A stretch of DNA of 64,000 nucleotides from Filomicrobium sp. Its GTDB lineage: Bacteria; Pseudomonadota; Alphaproteobacteria; Rhizobiales; Hyphomicrobiaceae. The stretch is from the NCBI GenBank assembly GCA_017792465.1, contig CP051234.1, positions 1,986,606-2,050,605 of the forward strand, in the 5' to 3' direction. Of this stretch, positions 28,847-37,703 are shown piece after piece; the stretch's first letter is position 1; each line of letters starts with the position of its first letter. The notes under the pieces were generated by a model. The model ran no database searches, had not been told where the DNA came from, and was given only the letters and a program-made list of their open reading frames with translations. The position numbers and the translations under genes were made by a program.

Positions 28847-29391
28847 GACGCACCTCCGGCCTTGAACAATGCTGCGCATTGAGGTGTGGCCAAAGCGCCT
28901 TCAAGGGCACCGTCCAGGTTGCCGATCGACGTCGGGCGGATTGTCCTTGCAGATCCGGCATAAATCGCAAACGATCCACGCTTGGCTTCGCTCACTTCCG
29001 ATAAGGCACAAGAACAAGCTGCACCCTTGTTCGAGAGTGCGGCATCGAGCGCCAGGGATTTGAGCTTTTCAGCGCTGCGGCGGGCTCGGTTTTGAGCATC
29101 GATCATTTGGCAGGCGATTTCACCGCCGAAGATCCGGATCAGTTGAACGACTTCAGGGTCGAGACTGTCCAAAATGTCTTCGCAGCTGATCTCGGGCGTT
29201 TGAGCGGTGGAGGACTTTCTCGCCTTGAGTTCGGTTTCAACGCGTGCTTCGCAGCGGGCAAGCCAACCAGATTTTTCGGCCATGCGCTCCATGACGAGAG
29301 GACCTGTCACGTACATCGAAGCACCTGCGTACAAGAGACCTGCGACGACAATTCCGCCGCCTGAATTCAGAAGGTTCTGATCAATGGACAT
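28843..29391 (-). CDS. Membrane-anchored protein with cysteine-containing helical domain
   Basis: 182 residues from ATG 29391 (GGAGG five bases upstream, inside the end of the preceding gene). One hydrophobic helix near residues 10-30 (GGGIVVAGLLYAGASMYVTG), then a helical domain with six cysteines (e.g. ACSCALSEV and TPQCAAL), suggesting a periplasmic domain with disulfides. Coupled to its neighbours at both ends. Possibly a structural piece of the transfer machinery; unrecognised. Confidence 0.72.
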   Translation of the reverse strand: MSIDQNLLNSGGGIVVAGLLYAGASMYVTGPLVMERMAEKSGWLARCEARVETELKARKSSTAQTPEISCEDILDSLDPEVVQLIRIFGGEIACQMIDAQNRARRSAEKLKSLALDAALSNKGAACSCALSEVSEAKRGSFAIYAGSARTIRPTSIGNLDGALEGALATPQCAALFKAGGAS

Positions 29392-30583
29392 TGTGGCCTC
29401 CATGGCTTGCGATTGGTGGGGGAGCGGATCGGTTCGATGGCGAAGGCGGATCGTCGCGGTAGTGCCGCCAGACATGGCCAAGCAGCACGTAAACCCACAG
29501 CGTCAAAGGCATGATGAGCTCGATGACGGCGGTCAGAGCCGCAATCGGAATGAAGTGGCCGATATAAGAAAATGTTGCCGAGACACCGGCCTTGTCCGGG
29601 AACGAAGGTGCAGTTGATTTTGCCTCCGGCATAGCGTCGAGGCTGGCGCTCAAAGCGGCCCCATGACGGCCGAGCAAGGCGCTCACATTGCGGGTTGCTT
29701 CAGGCCGTCCGTCGATCGACAAGCCCTTTGAAAGCTCATCGGCGTAGGCTTTGACCATCGAGACAGGCAGCAGCTCTTTGAGCGAGGCGGCTTCCTGCTT
29801 GATCTCGGAATCGTGCCTAGAGAGCTTTTGGCGCTTGTCTTTTCTTGAAAGCGCTTCATCGCCTGCCACCAGTTGGTAGTTGCCAACCAGCCGGTTGATG
29901 CGTGTGAGCGATACGTTTCGGGTTTCACCACTTTGCGCAATCTGTGCGGCGATCTCATGGGCGCGCTTGGCAACCGGTTCGAGTGCGCGCGTAACGCGTC
30001 CACGTCCACCGTTGCCGCGACCAGACAGACAGCTTTCATCCAGTTCGCAAGCCAGATGCAAATCGATGTCAGAAGCGGCAGCCTGCAAAGGAGGCGCAAT
30101 GCTGCTCAAGCGCGCCGCGCCGCTATGAACGTTTTCGATATAGACCGCGAGTGCCTGCCCGTTCTTTTGCAACTTCAGGTCGTTGACGCGGTCAATCGTC
30201 AAGCCCGCATAGGTCGAAGCAAATAAGCCTCCGCCGACAATCAACACAGACGAAACGCTGACAAAACCGGCCCACAGAAACCCGCGAGACGCCAGTTCGG
30301 CGCCGTCTTCAACCGCATGGCGGTTGACGACATAAGAGACAAGTCCAGCGCCCGCTGTGAATACTCCGATCTTGAGCCAGCCGCTCCAGCCGACAGGCTC
30401 AATCAGCTGAGGCGCCGATAGACCAACCATCGCGCCCGTCGCCAGCGCAAAGCACGGAAGCGCGTAATCCTTGAAATCAAAGCGATTTTTGGGCGGCAAC
30501 CGCACGGGAGGTTTTGCCGGGCTGTTTGGTTTTGACAGGTCCTGGATTGGCCGCTCGAACTTGGTCGTGTAACGCGGGCTCAT
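29381..30583 (-). CDS. Multi-pass membrane protein with large soluble middle domain
   Basis: 400 residues. A basic Pro-rich N-terminus is followed by three hydrophobic helices (about 42-62, 67-87 and 102-125), about 190 residues of charged helical sequence with two cysteines and a Gly/Arg segment, and one or two hydrophobic helices near 340-370. The end is Pro/Ser/His-rich. The layout echoes the membrane protein at 239-1609, though sequence similarity is not evident. The start overlaps the SprT-like stop (ATGA). Probably a scaffold of the transfer-like complex. Confidence 0.78.
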   Translation of the reverse strand: MSPRYTTKFERPIQDLSKPNSPAKPPVRLPPKNRFDFKDYALPCFALATGAMVGLSAPQLIEPVGWSGWLKIGVFTAGAGLVSYVVNRHAVEDGAELASRGFLWAGFVSVSSVLIVGGGLFASTYAGLTIDRVNDLKLQKNGQALAVYIENVHSGAARLSSIAPPLQAAASDIDLHLACELDESCLSGRGNGGRGRVTRALEPVAKRAHEIAAQIAQSGETRNVSLTRINRLVGNYQLVAGDEALSRKDKRQKLSRHDSEIKQEAASLKELLPVSMVKAYADELSKGLSIDGRPEATRNVSALLGRHGAALSASLDAMPEAKSTAPSFPDKAGVSATFSYIGHFIPIAALTAVIELIMPLTLWVYVLLGHVWRHYRDDPPSPSNRSAPPPIASHGGHNVH

Positions 30584-31350
30584 GGCGCTTCTCCGGTCGG
30601 GGTTTCATTTTCGGGTGGCACGAGAGGGGCATCGCAAGGCGTGCATTTGAGAAGGGCGGATGGACGCGCCCATGCGTTCTGCCGGCACTTGGGACAGGAG
30701 AACTTCACGCGGTCTTTGGGTTTCTTGCGCGCCCCGCTGCGCCGGGAGCCACCACGAGATGAAGAACGAAGCCCTGCCTCTGCCGTATCAGCTTCGACGC
30801 GGTCAGCCCATCGGATCGAAAAACCTGTTGCGAACAGACGCTGTGCGGCTTGTTCAAACGGACCGCCTGCTTCAATAAAGTGGCTGACTTTCGGCCCGAC
30901 GCGCCGCCCTCCCGGAGCGCCCGTAACAGAAGGGATCAAGCCAATCTCTTCCATGCGCGTTGCCCAAAGCGCGTCGTGGTAACCGTTTGAGGGTGTACCG
31001 CCCGGGCAGAAGTCCTCGCGCCACTGATGCGCCATTTCGTGCACGAGCGTGGAGAGCGTATCGAGGTCACCTTTCTGGCGTAGATAAAATGGATTGAGAA
31101 TGATCTCGTGACACAGTTCGCCGGTTTGGCTCTTGAACCTGTTCGGGCAGAACGCACCAAGCATGCGCGGCTTGCGCGCCAGTGTGATCAAGGGCTGAGA
31201 CAGCGCGCCATTGAACAGCGTGTCATTGAACCAGCCGAACGCCGTCAAGAAATCCGAGTAGGCTTCGACCGTCGGCTGGATCTCATTCGGTCGTACGATT
31301 GAGGGGCTGACGGCGCCGGTTCTATCGGCCACTGTGGCAGTTTCGGACAT
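30580..31350 (-). CDS. SprT-like zinc metalloprotease-like protein
   Basis: 256 residues. The SprT core has the zinc motif LVHEMAHQW (about 103-111) with a following His-Asp-Ala-Leu helix (NGYHDALWATRM). An Arg/Ser-rich linker leads to a C-terminal zinc ribbon: FSCPKCRQNAW ... LKCTPCDAPL. SprT/Spartan-type proteins bind DNA and cleave DNA-protein crosslinks; on mobile elements they may process relaxase- or enzyme-DNA adducts. It is the first gene of the minus-strand operon that contains the coupling protein. AGAGG lies upstream of the start. Confidence 0.85.
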   Translation of the reverse strand: MSETATVADRTGAVSPSIVRPNEIQPTVEAYSDFLTAFGWFNDTLFNGALSQPLITLARKPRMLGAFCPNRFKSQTGELCHEIILNPFYLRQKGDLDTLSTLVHEMAHQWREDFCPGGTPSNGYHDALWATRMEEIGLIPSVTGAPGGRRVGPKVSHFIEAGGPFEQAAQRLFATGFSIRWADRVEADTAEAGLRSSSRGGSRRSGARKKPKDRVKFSCPKCRQNAWARPSALLKCTPCDAPLVPPENETPTGEAP

Positions 31351-31462
31351 GCGAAGACCTCTTTCTTCAGGTCGTTGACGATGTCCAAAAGGCTAGGTGG
31401 ACGCGCGCGCGGAAATCTCGCGCAAAAAGGGTAGAAAACACGCAATTTTTGGGAGGGGCTGG

Positions 31463-32230
31463 ATGCCGATTGATTGGCTCAAGGCAACTATTGAAGAGCG
31501 CCAAATCCTTTACCGGCAGCTTAAAGACGTCGCTGACCGGAAGAACGCCTCCATAGAAGCTCTATGCTTTGAAATTCTCGGCTGCGAGTTCAGCAGCGAG
31601 TACGCAAAAACGCTGCGTTCTGGAAAGTACTCCTGTAAAAACGCGTTTCAATTTTATAAATGGCTTCGGTCCAATAAGCCGGACGCCGCAGCGCGCGTCG
31701 ATGAGGCAATCGAGGAAATGAGCGGCGGGCCGGCAGGCTCCAAATGGCAAGCTCTACTTGAAGATCACGCGCGAGAAGATGGATGCCGCCTTGCCGTTCG
31801 TCGCGGCAAGGGATTTGAGATCGTTGGACTGACGCGGCTGCGCTCAGCGCCCAAAATCAAACTGGGTCAGGATTTCTATCTTCATCTCGATTGTCCGAAG
31901 CCCGGAACGCTTGGCGCGCTCCAAAGCTACAACGGCGCATGGTATCGGTTACCGCTGATCGGCAAATCTCCGGTCATTTCCGTGACGCCCGGCGAACGAT
32001 CGCTCCCCCTCCATCCGGACACAGGCAAAATCGATTATCTCTCCGAAGCAAATGACACCGGCCCGTATGAGTTCGTCCTCGCGCTTGTACCCGGCCCAGA
32101 CCCCTTCGAGCTTCTGCGCCGGATCCGGGAACGTCAGTCAGTTCCACCAGCCGTGCTCGATGCCATTGGCGAGGCGCTTGCCGATGATGAGGAAGCTCTC
32201 GTGTGGCGGCTGCCCTTCCAGATTGTTTAG
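31463..32230 (+). CDS. Unrecognised protein with a DUF4384-like C-terminal domain
   Basis: 255 residues from ATG 31463, which has GGGAGGGG upstream. Residues 1-90 look like a helical DNA-binding or adaptor region with conserved aromatic residues (NAFQFYKWLRSNKPDAAAR). The rest resembles a beta-rich DUF4384-type domain (GQDFYLHLDCPKPGTLGAL ... YEFVLALVPGPDPFELL). DUF4384 domains often accompany peptidases and effector proteins. It converges with the metallopeptidase gene, overlapping it by four bases. Function unknown; the domain call is tentative. Confidence 0.7.
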   Translation: MPIDWLKATIEERQILYRQLKDVADRKNASIEALCFEILGCEFSSEYAKTLRSGKYSCKNAFQFYKWLRSNKPDAAARVDEAIEEMSGGPAGSKWQALLEDHAREDGCRLAVRRGKGFEIVGLTRLRSAPKIKLGQDFYLHLDCPKPGTLGALQSYNGAWYRLPLIGKSPVISVTPGERSLPLHPDTGKIDYLSEANDTGPYEFVLALVPGPDPFELLRRIRERQSVPPAVLDAIGEALADDEEALVWRLPFQIV

Positions 32231-33246
32231 TCCTGATCCTCACTGCGCATGCCGCTCGCTTGCATGATCTGCTCATTGAGGACGATCAGTCGGGACCATT
32301 CTTTGCCACCCTTTGAGCCAAAGCTATCTTCGGAAAGATCCTCGCCATATTGCGCCGTGAAAATGTCCCGGATCAGCGCGGCGTCCCCGCGTAAATCCGC
32401 AATCAAGTCTGTCAACTCGAGCGCCGTGGCAATCACGATCACATCGTTCACCACCGGCCTGACAAGCCCGTCGAAGTAAGCTTTGAGCTCTTCTTCTGTG
32501 GGCGTTTCGCTGAGTTCCACCCGTGCGGTCTCAGCGTCGCTCTTGATATTTCCGCGCTCATACATCCAGCGCTGAAACAGCCCGGCCATCAGCGTAAAGA
32601 ACCGCGCCATCGCGCTTGGGTGGTCGCGGCCAAGCGTGCCTGCCTGCATGTTGCCCCGCTCAATTAACAGCACCACAGCCATGATTGAGACTGCCCGAAT
32701 GCGCAGCGCGGTAAAGTTGTTAGCCTTCGCCGCGTCAAGTACCAATTGACCGGCCTGCCAGTCGGCCTGCATCTCCAGACAATGCCGGATGAGCACGGGA
32801 TCACAGCCAAGCTGCGCTGCAAGATCCGTATGAGGGGAAGGGGTTGAACGGGACGATGACAGGCCGACGATCTCCGCTTCGACGATGAGGTCGAAATGGC
32901 CCATGGCAATGTGCATCAGCTCATGCATCATTAGCCAGGTGAGCGACACTTGCGCCAGCGTTTTGGGTGCGTCGTCGACTTGGAGTGGCGCAACGTATGC
33001 GCCATCCGCCCCTTTCAGAACATCGTGAATCAGCACGTCGCTCCATAGCTTCTGGATGCTTTGTTCTGTCCCGGTGTTACAATGGATCGCGTAGCCATTC
33101 TCCTCCGGGCGGACCATGGCCCAGAGTTCTGGGTCTGTGTATGTGATTAGTTGAAGTTCAAACGGAAAAGGTTCGTTGCTCGCTTGAGCGATCTCTGCGA
33201 TTGCAGCATCTAATGCGTCCTCAATCATTGAGTCTCGCGTCGCCAT
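32227..33246 (-). CDS. Predicted HExxH zinc metallopeptidase (M48- or Lit-like)
   Basis: 339 residues from ATG 33246; GTG 33258 is possible. Residues about 105-125 carry HELMHIAMGH, a classic zinc motif with two His and Glu, and about 45 residues on is ECLEMQADWQAG-like sequence (CLEMQADWQAGQL), giving the third ligand as in M48-type enzymes. No signal peptide. One hydrophobic stretch (about 190-205) may be buried or membrane-associated. Cytoplasmic HExxH peptidases on mobile elements include phage-exclusion proteins such as Lit, which is a speculative comparison here. It converges on the DUF4384-like gene. Confidence 0.75.
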   Translation of the reverse strand: MATRDSMIEDALDAAIAEIAQASNEPFPFELQLITYTDPELWAMVRPEENGYAIHCNTGTEQSIQKLWSDVLIHDVLKGADGAYVAPLQVDDAPKTLAQVSLTWLMMHELMHIAMGHFDLIVEAEIVGLSSSRSTPSPHTDLAAQLGCDPVLIRHCLEMQADWQAGQLVLDAAKANNFTALRIRAVSIMAVVLLIERGNMQAGTLGRDHPSAMARFFTLMAGLFQRWMYERGNIKSDAETARVELSETPTEEELKAYFDGLVRPVVNDVIVIATALELTDLIADLRGDAALIRDIFTAQYGEDLSEDSFGSKGGKEWSRLIVLNEQIMQASGMRSEDQD

Positions 33247-33326
33247 CTCGCACTTCACCCAAATTCTTGCTCTGAGGCTAAGTCGGCTGCTCCGAGCACC
33301 TCCGTCTCACCACAGGAAACGAATCT

Positions 33327-34040
33327 TCAGCTCCTTTGTATTGCCTTGCCCTTTCTGGGACCTGCAATGGGTGGATCAATGTCAATTTCTCCACGTCGCC
33401 ACAACCAGAATTCGCTGCCGTAAGCACCAGGTAGTGGTTCGACGCCGAAAACCCGCCGGTAATAACGGACCATCGCCAATTGCCGGAGTTGCAAGCGATT
33501 CTCAAGTGGTGAGCCATCAGGCGCCTCACCTTGATACTCGAGCGGAAAAGCTTTCATGATAACGCAGCTACAATCCGAGAAAACCGTGCCCAAGATCGCG
33601 TTACCAGCTAAGCTGAACAACTTTCGATTTGACGCGTCAGGGCTTATCCAAGCAGACCTGAAATCTACAATCGGTCCATAAACAGACAAACTTTCGGGGA
33701 CGTCGTTCCAGCAATCACAAATAACTCTGGACAGTCTTGCTTCAAATTCCTCATCGAGGTCCATGATCTCCAGAAATTCATGGTTGTTGAAGCAGCCGAC
33801 AGCGTCATACGCTCGAAGCTCGAACGCTCCTATTCTCTTTCTTCCTGATACCAACCATCCAAAGAACTCTGTTCGTCGGACATAGCCGTCGTCCTCTCCG
33901 ACCGAGGTCGGTCGCGATAGCCGGTATCTGACCCTTTCCTCTCGGTCTGCGAGAGTAATTTCTTTGGTATATTTCCTACGTCGTGCGGCTTCATGCCGCG
34001 CGAAATCGGGGAGTTCCGAAGTTCTTGTGAGGAAAGACAT
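33327..34040 (-). CDS. Unrecognised cytoplasmic protein
   Basis: 237 residues from ATG 34040; the open frame continues to 34175, where no ATG is available. It begins with MSFLTRTSELPDFARHEAARRRKY and has a mixed alpha/beta pattern rich in Phe, Tyr and Trp (TEFFGWLVSGRKRIGAFELRAYD). It has three cysteines close together (ICDCWND, SDCSCV) but no recognisable motif. No signal peptide or membrane span. It lies between an HExxH peptidase and the start of a plus-strand group, so it may be cargo of the element. Confidence 0.62.
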   Translation of the reverse strand: MSFLTRTSELPDFARHEAARRRKYTKEITLADREERVRYRLSRPTSVGEDDGYVRRTEFFGWLVSGRKRIGAFELRAYDAVGCFNNHEFLEIMDLDEEFEARLSRVICDCWNDVPESLSVYGPIVDFRSAWISPDASNRKLFSLAGNAILGTVFSDCSCVIMKAFPLEYQGEAPDGSPLENRLQLRQLAMVRYYRRVFGVEPLPGAYGSEFWLWRRGEIDIDPPIAGPRKGKAIQRS

Positions 34041-34255
34041 TGTCAGTTGCTCTTGTCTTTGTTCCACGGCTGCCAAGCTTAATTTCCGGCGATCACTTTG
34101 GTTTCGCTCCACGGCATTAGGAGACACAAACCATGCACTCTTTGCACTATTTCCAAAGCGTCCTGGCACTCTCAAATCAAGAGTGCTAATATGTTCTTGA
34201 TTCGCCTTGTCAAGCGTCCGAATTCCTTATCCAGATCTTGCCCGGAGAAACTGAT

Positions 34256-34654
34256 ATGGATGCTGATCCATTTAAGGACAGACTTGATCAACGCGCCAAA
34301 GAACGCGCCGCCGCCGAAGCGGAGGCTCAAAAAACACTGCAGCGGCGCAACAATTACGCAAAGCACTATGCTGAGGGGATCGCCAGTGCACTTGAAAGAA
34401 ACGCTTGTCCGGAGTTCTCAGTCCAGCTGACTGCGGACCAGTATAATCATTACCGTATCGATATGATGTTTCATGGTACGATAATTGGCGGGTGGCATGA
34501 GCAGCAGGACGGCGCTTATGTTTTCTTTTCGCAAGGCGTATCCGGAACAATCTCCATGAATTCCAATGTAACAATGAAGCGGTTGTATTCCTTGCAAGAT
34601 ATGATTGTTTGTGCAGCTGATGTCGTCGAATATATGCGCAATCGACCGAAATAA
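34256..34654 (+). CDS. Unrecognised small protein
   Basis: 132 residues from ATG 34256, with CGGAGAAA upstream (ATG 34238 is in frame too). A charged, Ala/Glu/Lys-rich N-terminal helix (about 1-35) leads to a compact beta-rich domain (FSVQLTADQYNHYRIDMMFHGTII, then GAYVFFSQGVSG). No known family. It is followed by 600 bases of structured non-coding DNA. Confidence 0.65.
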   Translation: MDADPFKDRLDQRAKERAAAEAEAQKTLQRRNNYAKHYAEGIASALERNACPEFSVQLTADQYNHYRIDMMFHGTIIGGWHEQQDGAYVFFSQGVSGTISMNSNVTMKRLYSLQDMIVCAADVVEYMRNRPK

Positions 34655-34869
34655 TACCTTTGCGAGTAGGAGTCGTGATCCTGCTATTTCAATAGAATTC
34701 CGATTATCAGTCTAGCATTTCTTGCTGTGCGTGACACTGCCGTCCCCGCCCGCAGGGCAGGCGGGCCGCGCTCTCGTGAACCGAGCCTGCGCACTCGCGT
34801 GCATGTCTCGGCCATTCGGCTTCGATCGCTGACGGAAGTGATTACCGTGCGCGTGCCGCGCGCTTTGTT
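34655..34869. other. Non-coding leader of the structured region
   Basis: No gene is supported. It contains a strong GC hairpin near 34745-34768 (CCCGCC, loop, GGCGGG). The sequence becomes GC-rich and hairpin-prone towards the structured RNA candidate. An origin of transfer or a promoter for the RNA could be here, but no diagnostic nic site was recognised. Confidence 0.4.
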
Positions 34870-35136
34870 TGTTCATGCCCGGATTGTCCGGGCATGGAAC
34901 CCATAGTCCAGCTTACATCAAAACCGCTCGACGCCCTGACGGGCTGTGGGTCAATGGCTTTTTCCCGTCAGACAGGCTATGGCGATCAGACCGGCATTTT
35001 TTCGATGCTGCGGTCGGCCTGATCGCCAAGTCCGTCTAGACGGTCCCCCACAAAAGCCGTTGACCCATCGGCGGTGTTTGATGCGAGGTCCAAATGATTG
35101 CGGTCGTCACCGACTAAGGCGGTGACGGCTTTTTTT
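34870..35136 (+). ncRNA. Candidate structured RNA (or folded DNA origin) upstream of the ArdA gene
   Basis: No open frame. Four ordered secondary structures are visible: a 9-bp hairpin at 34874-34896 (CATGCCCGG/CCGGGCATG); a 16-bp long-range stem at 34947-34962/35052-35067 with one wobble; inside it a 9-bp plus 5-bp stem at 34981-34995/35013-35027; and a palindrome CCGTCTAGACGG at 35032-35043. The region ends in a textbook terminator (35103-35136). The order hairpin, closed multibranch domain, terminator is what a stable non-coding RNA or a long riboswitch-like leader looks like. The ArdA gene starts 113 bases later, so it could control ardA. An origin of transfer or replication is the alternative. 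Confidence 0.5.
35103..35136 (+). terminator. Rho-independent terminator
   Basis: Stem CGTCACCG/CGGTGACG (35105-35112 and 35120-35127), extended by a wobble and a G-C pair, with loop ACTAAGG and then seven T (35130-35136). Strong and oriented with the plus strand. No protein gene ends just upstream, which supports a non-coding transcript. Confidence 0.88.
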
Positions 35137-35248
35137 GTTGCCAAGGATTTGGACGCTCGCCGCTGGGCAAGGGTTCATGCGCGGGGTGTTCTCATTCGAT
35201 TTGAGAAGAGCCTTGCGGGAACCCACTCACCCGAAAGCGAGGCCATCC

Positions 35249-35758
35249 ATGACACTCATTTTATTTGCACAGCCCTACAACATCGACGCGAACGGCTTTT
35301 ATTTCAAAAGCGCCGCTGAGTATCGCGCCGCCGCGTCCCTCCTCAAAGACCGCTTCGGTCAGCCAGTCGAGGAATTCGAAATCCAGTTTATCGATGGCGA
35401 GGCTATCGAGACCGATCTCGCCAAGGCGTGGAACTTGAACCAATGCAATTTCGGAGCTTTCTTTACTGCTGCCGAAACGTGGGACGACTTCCAAAAGACC
35501 ACCTTCATCATCGCAGTCGGTGAGTGCGGCTACAGCTTCGATCCAGACACCGTCGATCCGAACGATTTTGACATTGAATTCTACCATATCGGCGGACTGA
35601 AAGAGCTTGCCGAGCAGTTCGTCGAAGACGGGCTTCTTGGCGATATCCCCGAACGGCTTCGGTTTTATTTCGACTATGACGCTCTCGCCCGAGACCTTTC
35701 AGCCGATTACAGCGAAACCACCGTTGCTGGAGAAAGCATCATCTATCGGTGCGGGTGA
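35249..35758 (+). CDS. ArdA-type antirestriction protein
   Basis: 169 residues from ATG 35249, with AAAGCGAGG upstream; the open frame back to 35135 is ignored. Acidic throughout, as expected for a DNA mimic. The C-terminal two thirds match the ArdA pattern: GDIPERLRFYFDYDALARDL preceded by LKELAEQFVEDGLL. ArdA mimics B-form DNA and blocks type I restriction enzymes when an element enters a new host. It is followed by a ParB-like gene, a common arrangement on alphaproteobacterial mobile elements. The N-terminus is more divergent than usual. Confidence 0.8.
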   Translation: MTLILFAQPYNIDANGFYFKSAAEYRAAASLLKDRFGQPVEEFEIQFIDGEAIETDLAKAWNLNQCNFGAFFTAAETWDDFQKTTFIIAVGECGYSFDPDTVDPNDFDIEFYHIGGLKELAEQFVEDGLLGDIPERLRFYFDYDALARDLSADYSETTVAGESIIYRCG

Positions 35759-35824
35759 ACCCCCGCGCCGCAACCACTTGCGTATCACTTTTTTAGACCA
35801 ACCCATTTTGAAAGGAAGAAACCA

Positions 35825-37570
35825 ATGAAACTCAAACACATCCACCTCGAACAGCTCGAAGTCTCCAAAACCAATGTTCGCAAGTTCGGTGCTAAGCAGG
35901 TCGATGACCTCGTCCTCAGTATCGAAACGCTCGGACTGCTTCAACCGCTTCTTGTACGCCGCGGCTTTGAAGAGAGCATGGCACCGACTTTTGAAATCAT
36001 CGCTGGTCAGCGCCGATATCATGCGCTTTCAAAGATTGCTGAAAACGCAGCTATCGAGCCTGTGCCTTGCATGGTCATGGAAGATGGAGACGATGCTCTA
36101 GCAATCGAAGCGTCCCTTGCCGAAAACATCGCCCGTTTGCCCATGGATGAAATCGACCAGTACAAGGCTTTCTCGGCGCTTGCGAGCACAGGGCTTGAAA
36201 TCGAAGACATCGCGCACCGCTTTGGCGTGAGCGAAAGACTGGTCAAACAGCGCCTTGCCATTGCACGGCTGCACCCGCCCATTCTCAGCGCCTACCGCAA
36301 GGAAAAGATCGATCCGCGAAGTCTTCGCGCTTTGACACTCGCGCCGCTTGCCAAACAAAGGGAATGGTGGGCGCTCTTCAAAGATGGAGACGCCCACGTT
36401 CCGACAGGCCATGCGCTCAAGCGCTGGCTTCTGGGTGGCGACAACATCCCCACCGACCACGCGCTCTTCGCTCTCGAAAACTATCAAGGCGCGATCATCA
36501 CAGACCTTTTTGGCGATCACCGCTATTTTGATGATGCCGCGAAGTTCTGGGAACTCCAGAACGCTGAGATCGCCAGACTGCAAGAAGATTATCTCGTCAA
36601 GGGATGGAGCAATGTCACCATCCTTGATCTCGGAACATGGTGGAGTTCATGGGAACATGTCGAAGCTACAAAGAAAGATGGCGGCGAAGTTTTTGTCGAA
36701 ATCAGCACGGACGGAGCCGTCACATGCCATGAAGGCTTTGTCACCAAGGCAGAAGCCAAGCGCCGCGAAAAGGCTTTGCAAGGCGGTGCGGACAGCAAGC
36801 CGACCAAATGCGAACTGACCAAGACGATGCAAAACTATCTCGATCTACACCGCCATGCCGCCGTGAAAGCCAAGCTTTTTGATCACCAAATGTTAGCGCT
36901 ACGAATCGCAACCGCTCAGATCATTGCAGGCTCCGACCTCTGGGACGTCCAAGCCGACAGGCAAAAAGCAAATACCGAAGCAATCGAAGACAGCCTCTCA
37001 GAGAACGAAGCTGAAAAGCAGTTTGCAACCGAGCGCGGAGCAATCCTCGAACTCCTTGGGCTGGAAGGCGAAGGGACGCTCGTCCCGACCAAGGACGACT
37101 GGGGCAAATCCCATGACTTGGCCACAGTACTGGCAGCGCTCATGCAGCTTGATGATGAAGCGGTCATGCGGGTTTTTACGTTTGTTGTCGCCGAATGCCT
37201 ATCATGTGGCAGCGCTCTTGTGGAATGGCTTGGTGAGGAGCTAAAACCCGATCTGACAGAGGTACATCAAGCTGGTGACGTGTTCTTCGATCTTCTCAAG
37301 GACAAACAGGCGATCAACGCGGCGCTCGAAGAAGTCACGGACAAGCGCAAAGCCGCTAGCCACATCAGCGATACCGCCAAGGTGCAGAAAGCCGTCTTGC
37401 GTAATGCCATTAAGGCGAAAGGCAACGACTGGAGCCCGAGATATTTTCGCTTCCCCATGCAGGCCTACACGGACAAAGGCGGGATTGCCGCTGTCGACCG
37501 CGCCGCAATATTCGCAGGCTCTACCGTTCAGCCGAAATCGGACGGAGAGACAGAAAAGAAAGCAGCGTAA
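35825..37570 (+). CDS. Large ParB/Srx-domain protein
   Basis: 581 residues, about twice the size of chromosomal ParB. AAAGGAAG precedes ATG 35825. The ParB N-terminal nuclease/CTPase-like domain covers about 5-110 and contains GLLQPLLVRRG, EIIAGQRRYHAL and the Glu-Asn-Ile-Ala box (ASLAENIARLPMDEIDQYKAF). A helix-turn-helix follows (IEDIAHRFGVSERLVKQRLAIARL). The remaining ~350 residues are a helical region not seen in classical ParB. Such long ParB-like proteins are common on plasmids and ICEs of Rhizobiales and may act in segregation or regulation. No ParA is adjacent, arguing against a standard partition pair. Confidence 0.9.
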   Translation: MKLKHIHLEQLEVSKTNVRKFGAKQVDDLVLSIETLGLLQPLLVRRGFEESMAPTFEIIAGQRRYHALSKIAENAAIEPVPCMVMEDGDDALAIEASLAENIARLPMDEIDQYKAFSALASTGLEIEDIAHRFGVSERLVKQRLAIARLHPPILSAYRKEKIDPRSLRALTLAPLAKQREWWALFKDGDAHVPTGHALKRWLLGGDNIPTDHALFALENYQGAIITDLFGDHRYFDDAAKFWELQNAEIARLQEDYLVKGWSNVTILDLGTWWSSWEHVEATKKDGGEVFVEISTDGAVTCHEGFVTKAEAKRREKALQGGADSKPTKCELTKTMQNYLDLHRHAAVKAKLFDHQMLALRIATAQIIAGSDLWDVQADRQKANTEAIEDSLSENEAEKQFATERGAILELLGLEGEGTLVPTKDDWGKSHDLATVLAALMQLDDEAVMRVFTFVVAECLSCGSALVEWLGEELKPDLTEVHQAGDVFFDLLKDKQAINAALEEVTDKRKAASHISDTAKVQKAVLRNAIKAKGNDWSPRYFRFPMQAYTDKGGIAAVDRAAIFAGSTVQPKSDGETEKKAA

Positions 37571-37596
37571 GCCAAATGCGGTTGTTCCTTGCAAAT

Positions 37597-37629
37597 CGGC
37601 TGGCAGAACAAGTTCTGCCAGCCGTTCTC
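37597..37629 (+). terminator. Terminator of the ParB-like gene
   Basis: A perfect 13-bp stem (37597-37609 with 37612-37624) closed by only two unpaired bases, followed by the pyrimidine run TTCTCTT. It lies 27 bases past the ParB-like stop. Confidence 0.75.
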
Positions 37630-37703
37630 TTAACTCTCGGGCGGTCTGAACCCTGCACATATAGTCCTTCCAAAGACAGGAACGGTTCTGGTATACTGAA
37701 GCT

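Noticed and set aside
35825-37570. Considered the ParB-like gene as part of a parAB partition locus or a plasmid replicon.
   Set aside because: No ParA, RepA/RepC or iteron array lies beside it; the integrase and tRNA site point to an integrated element.
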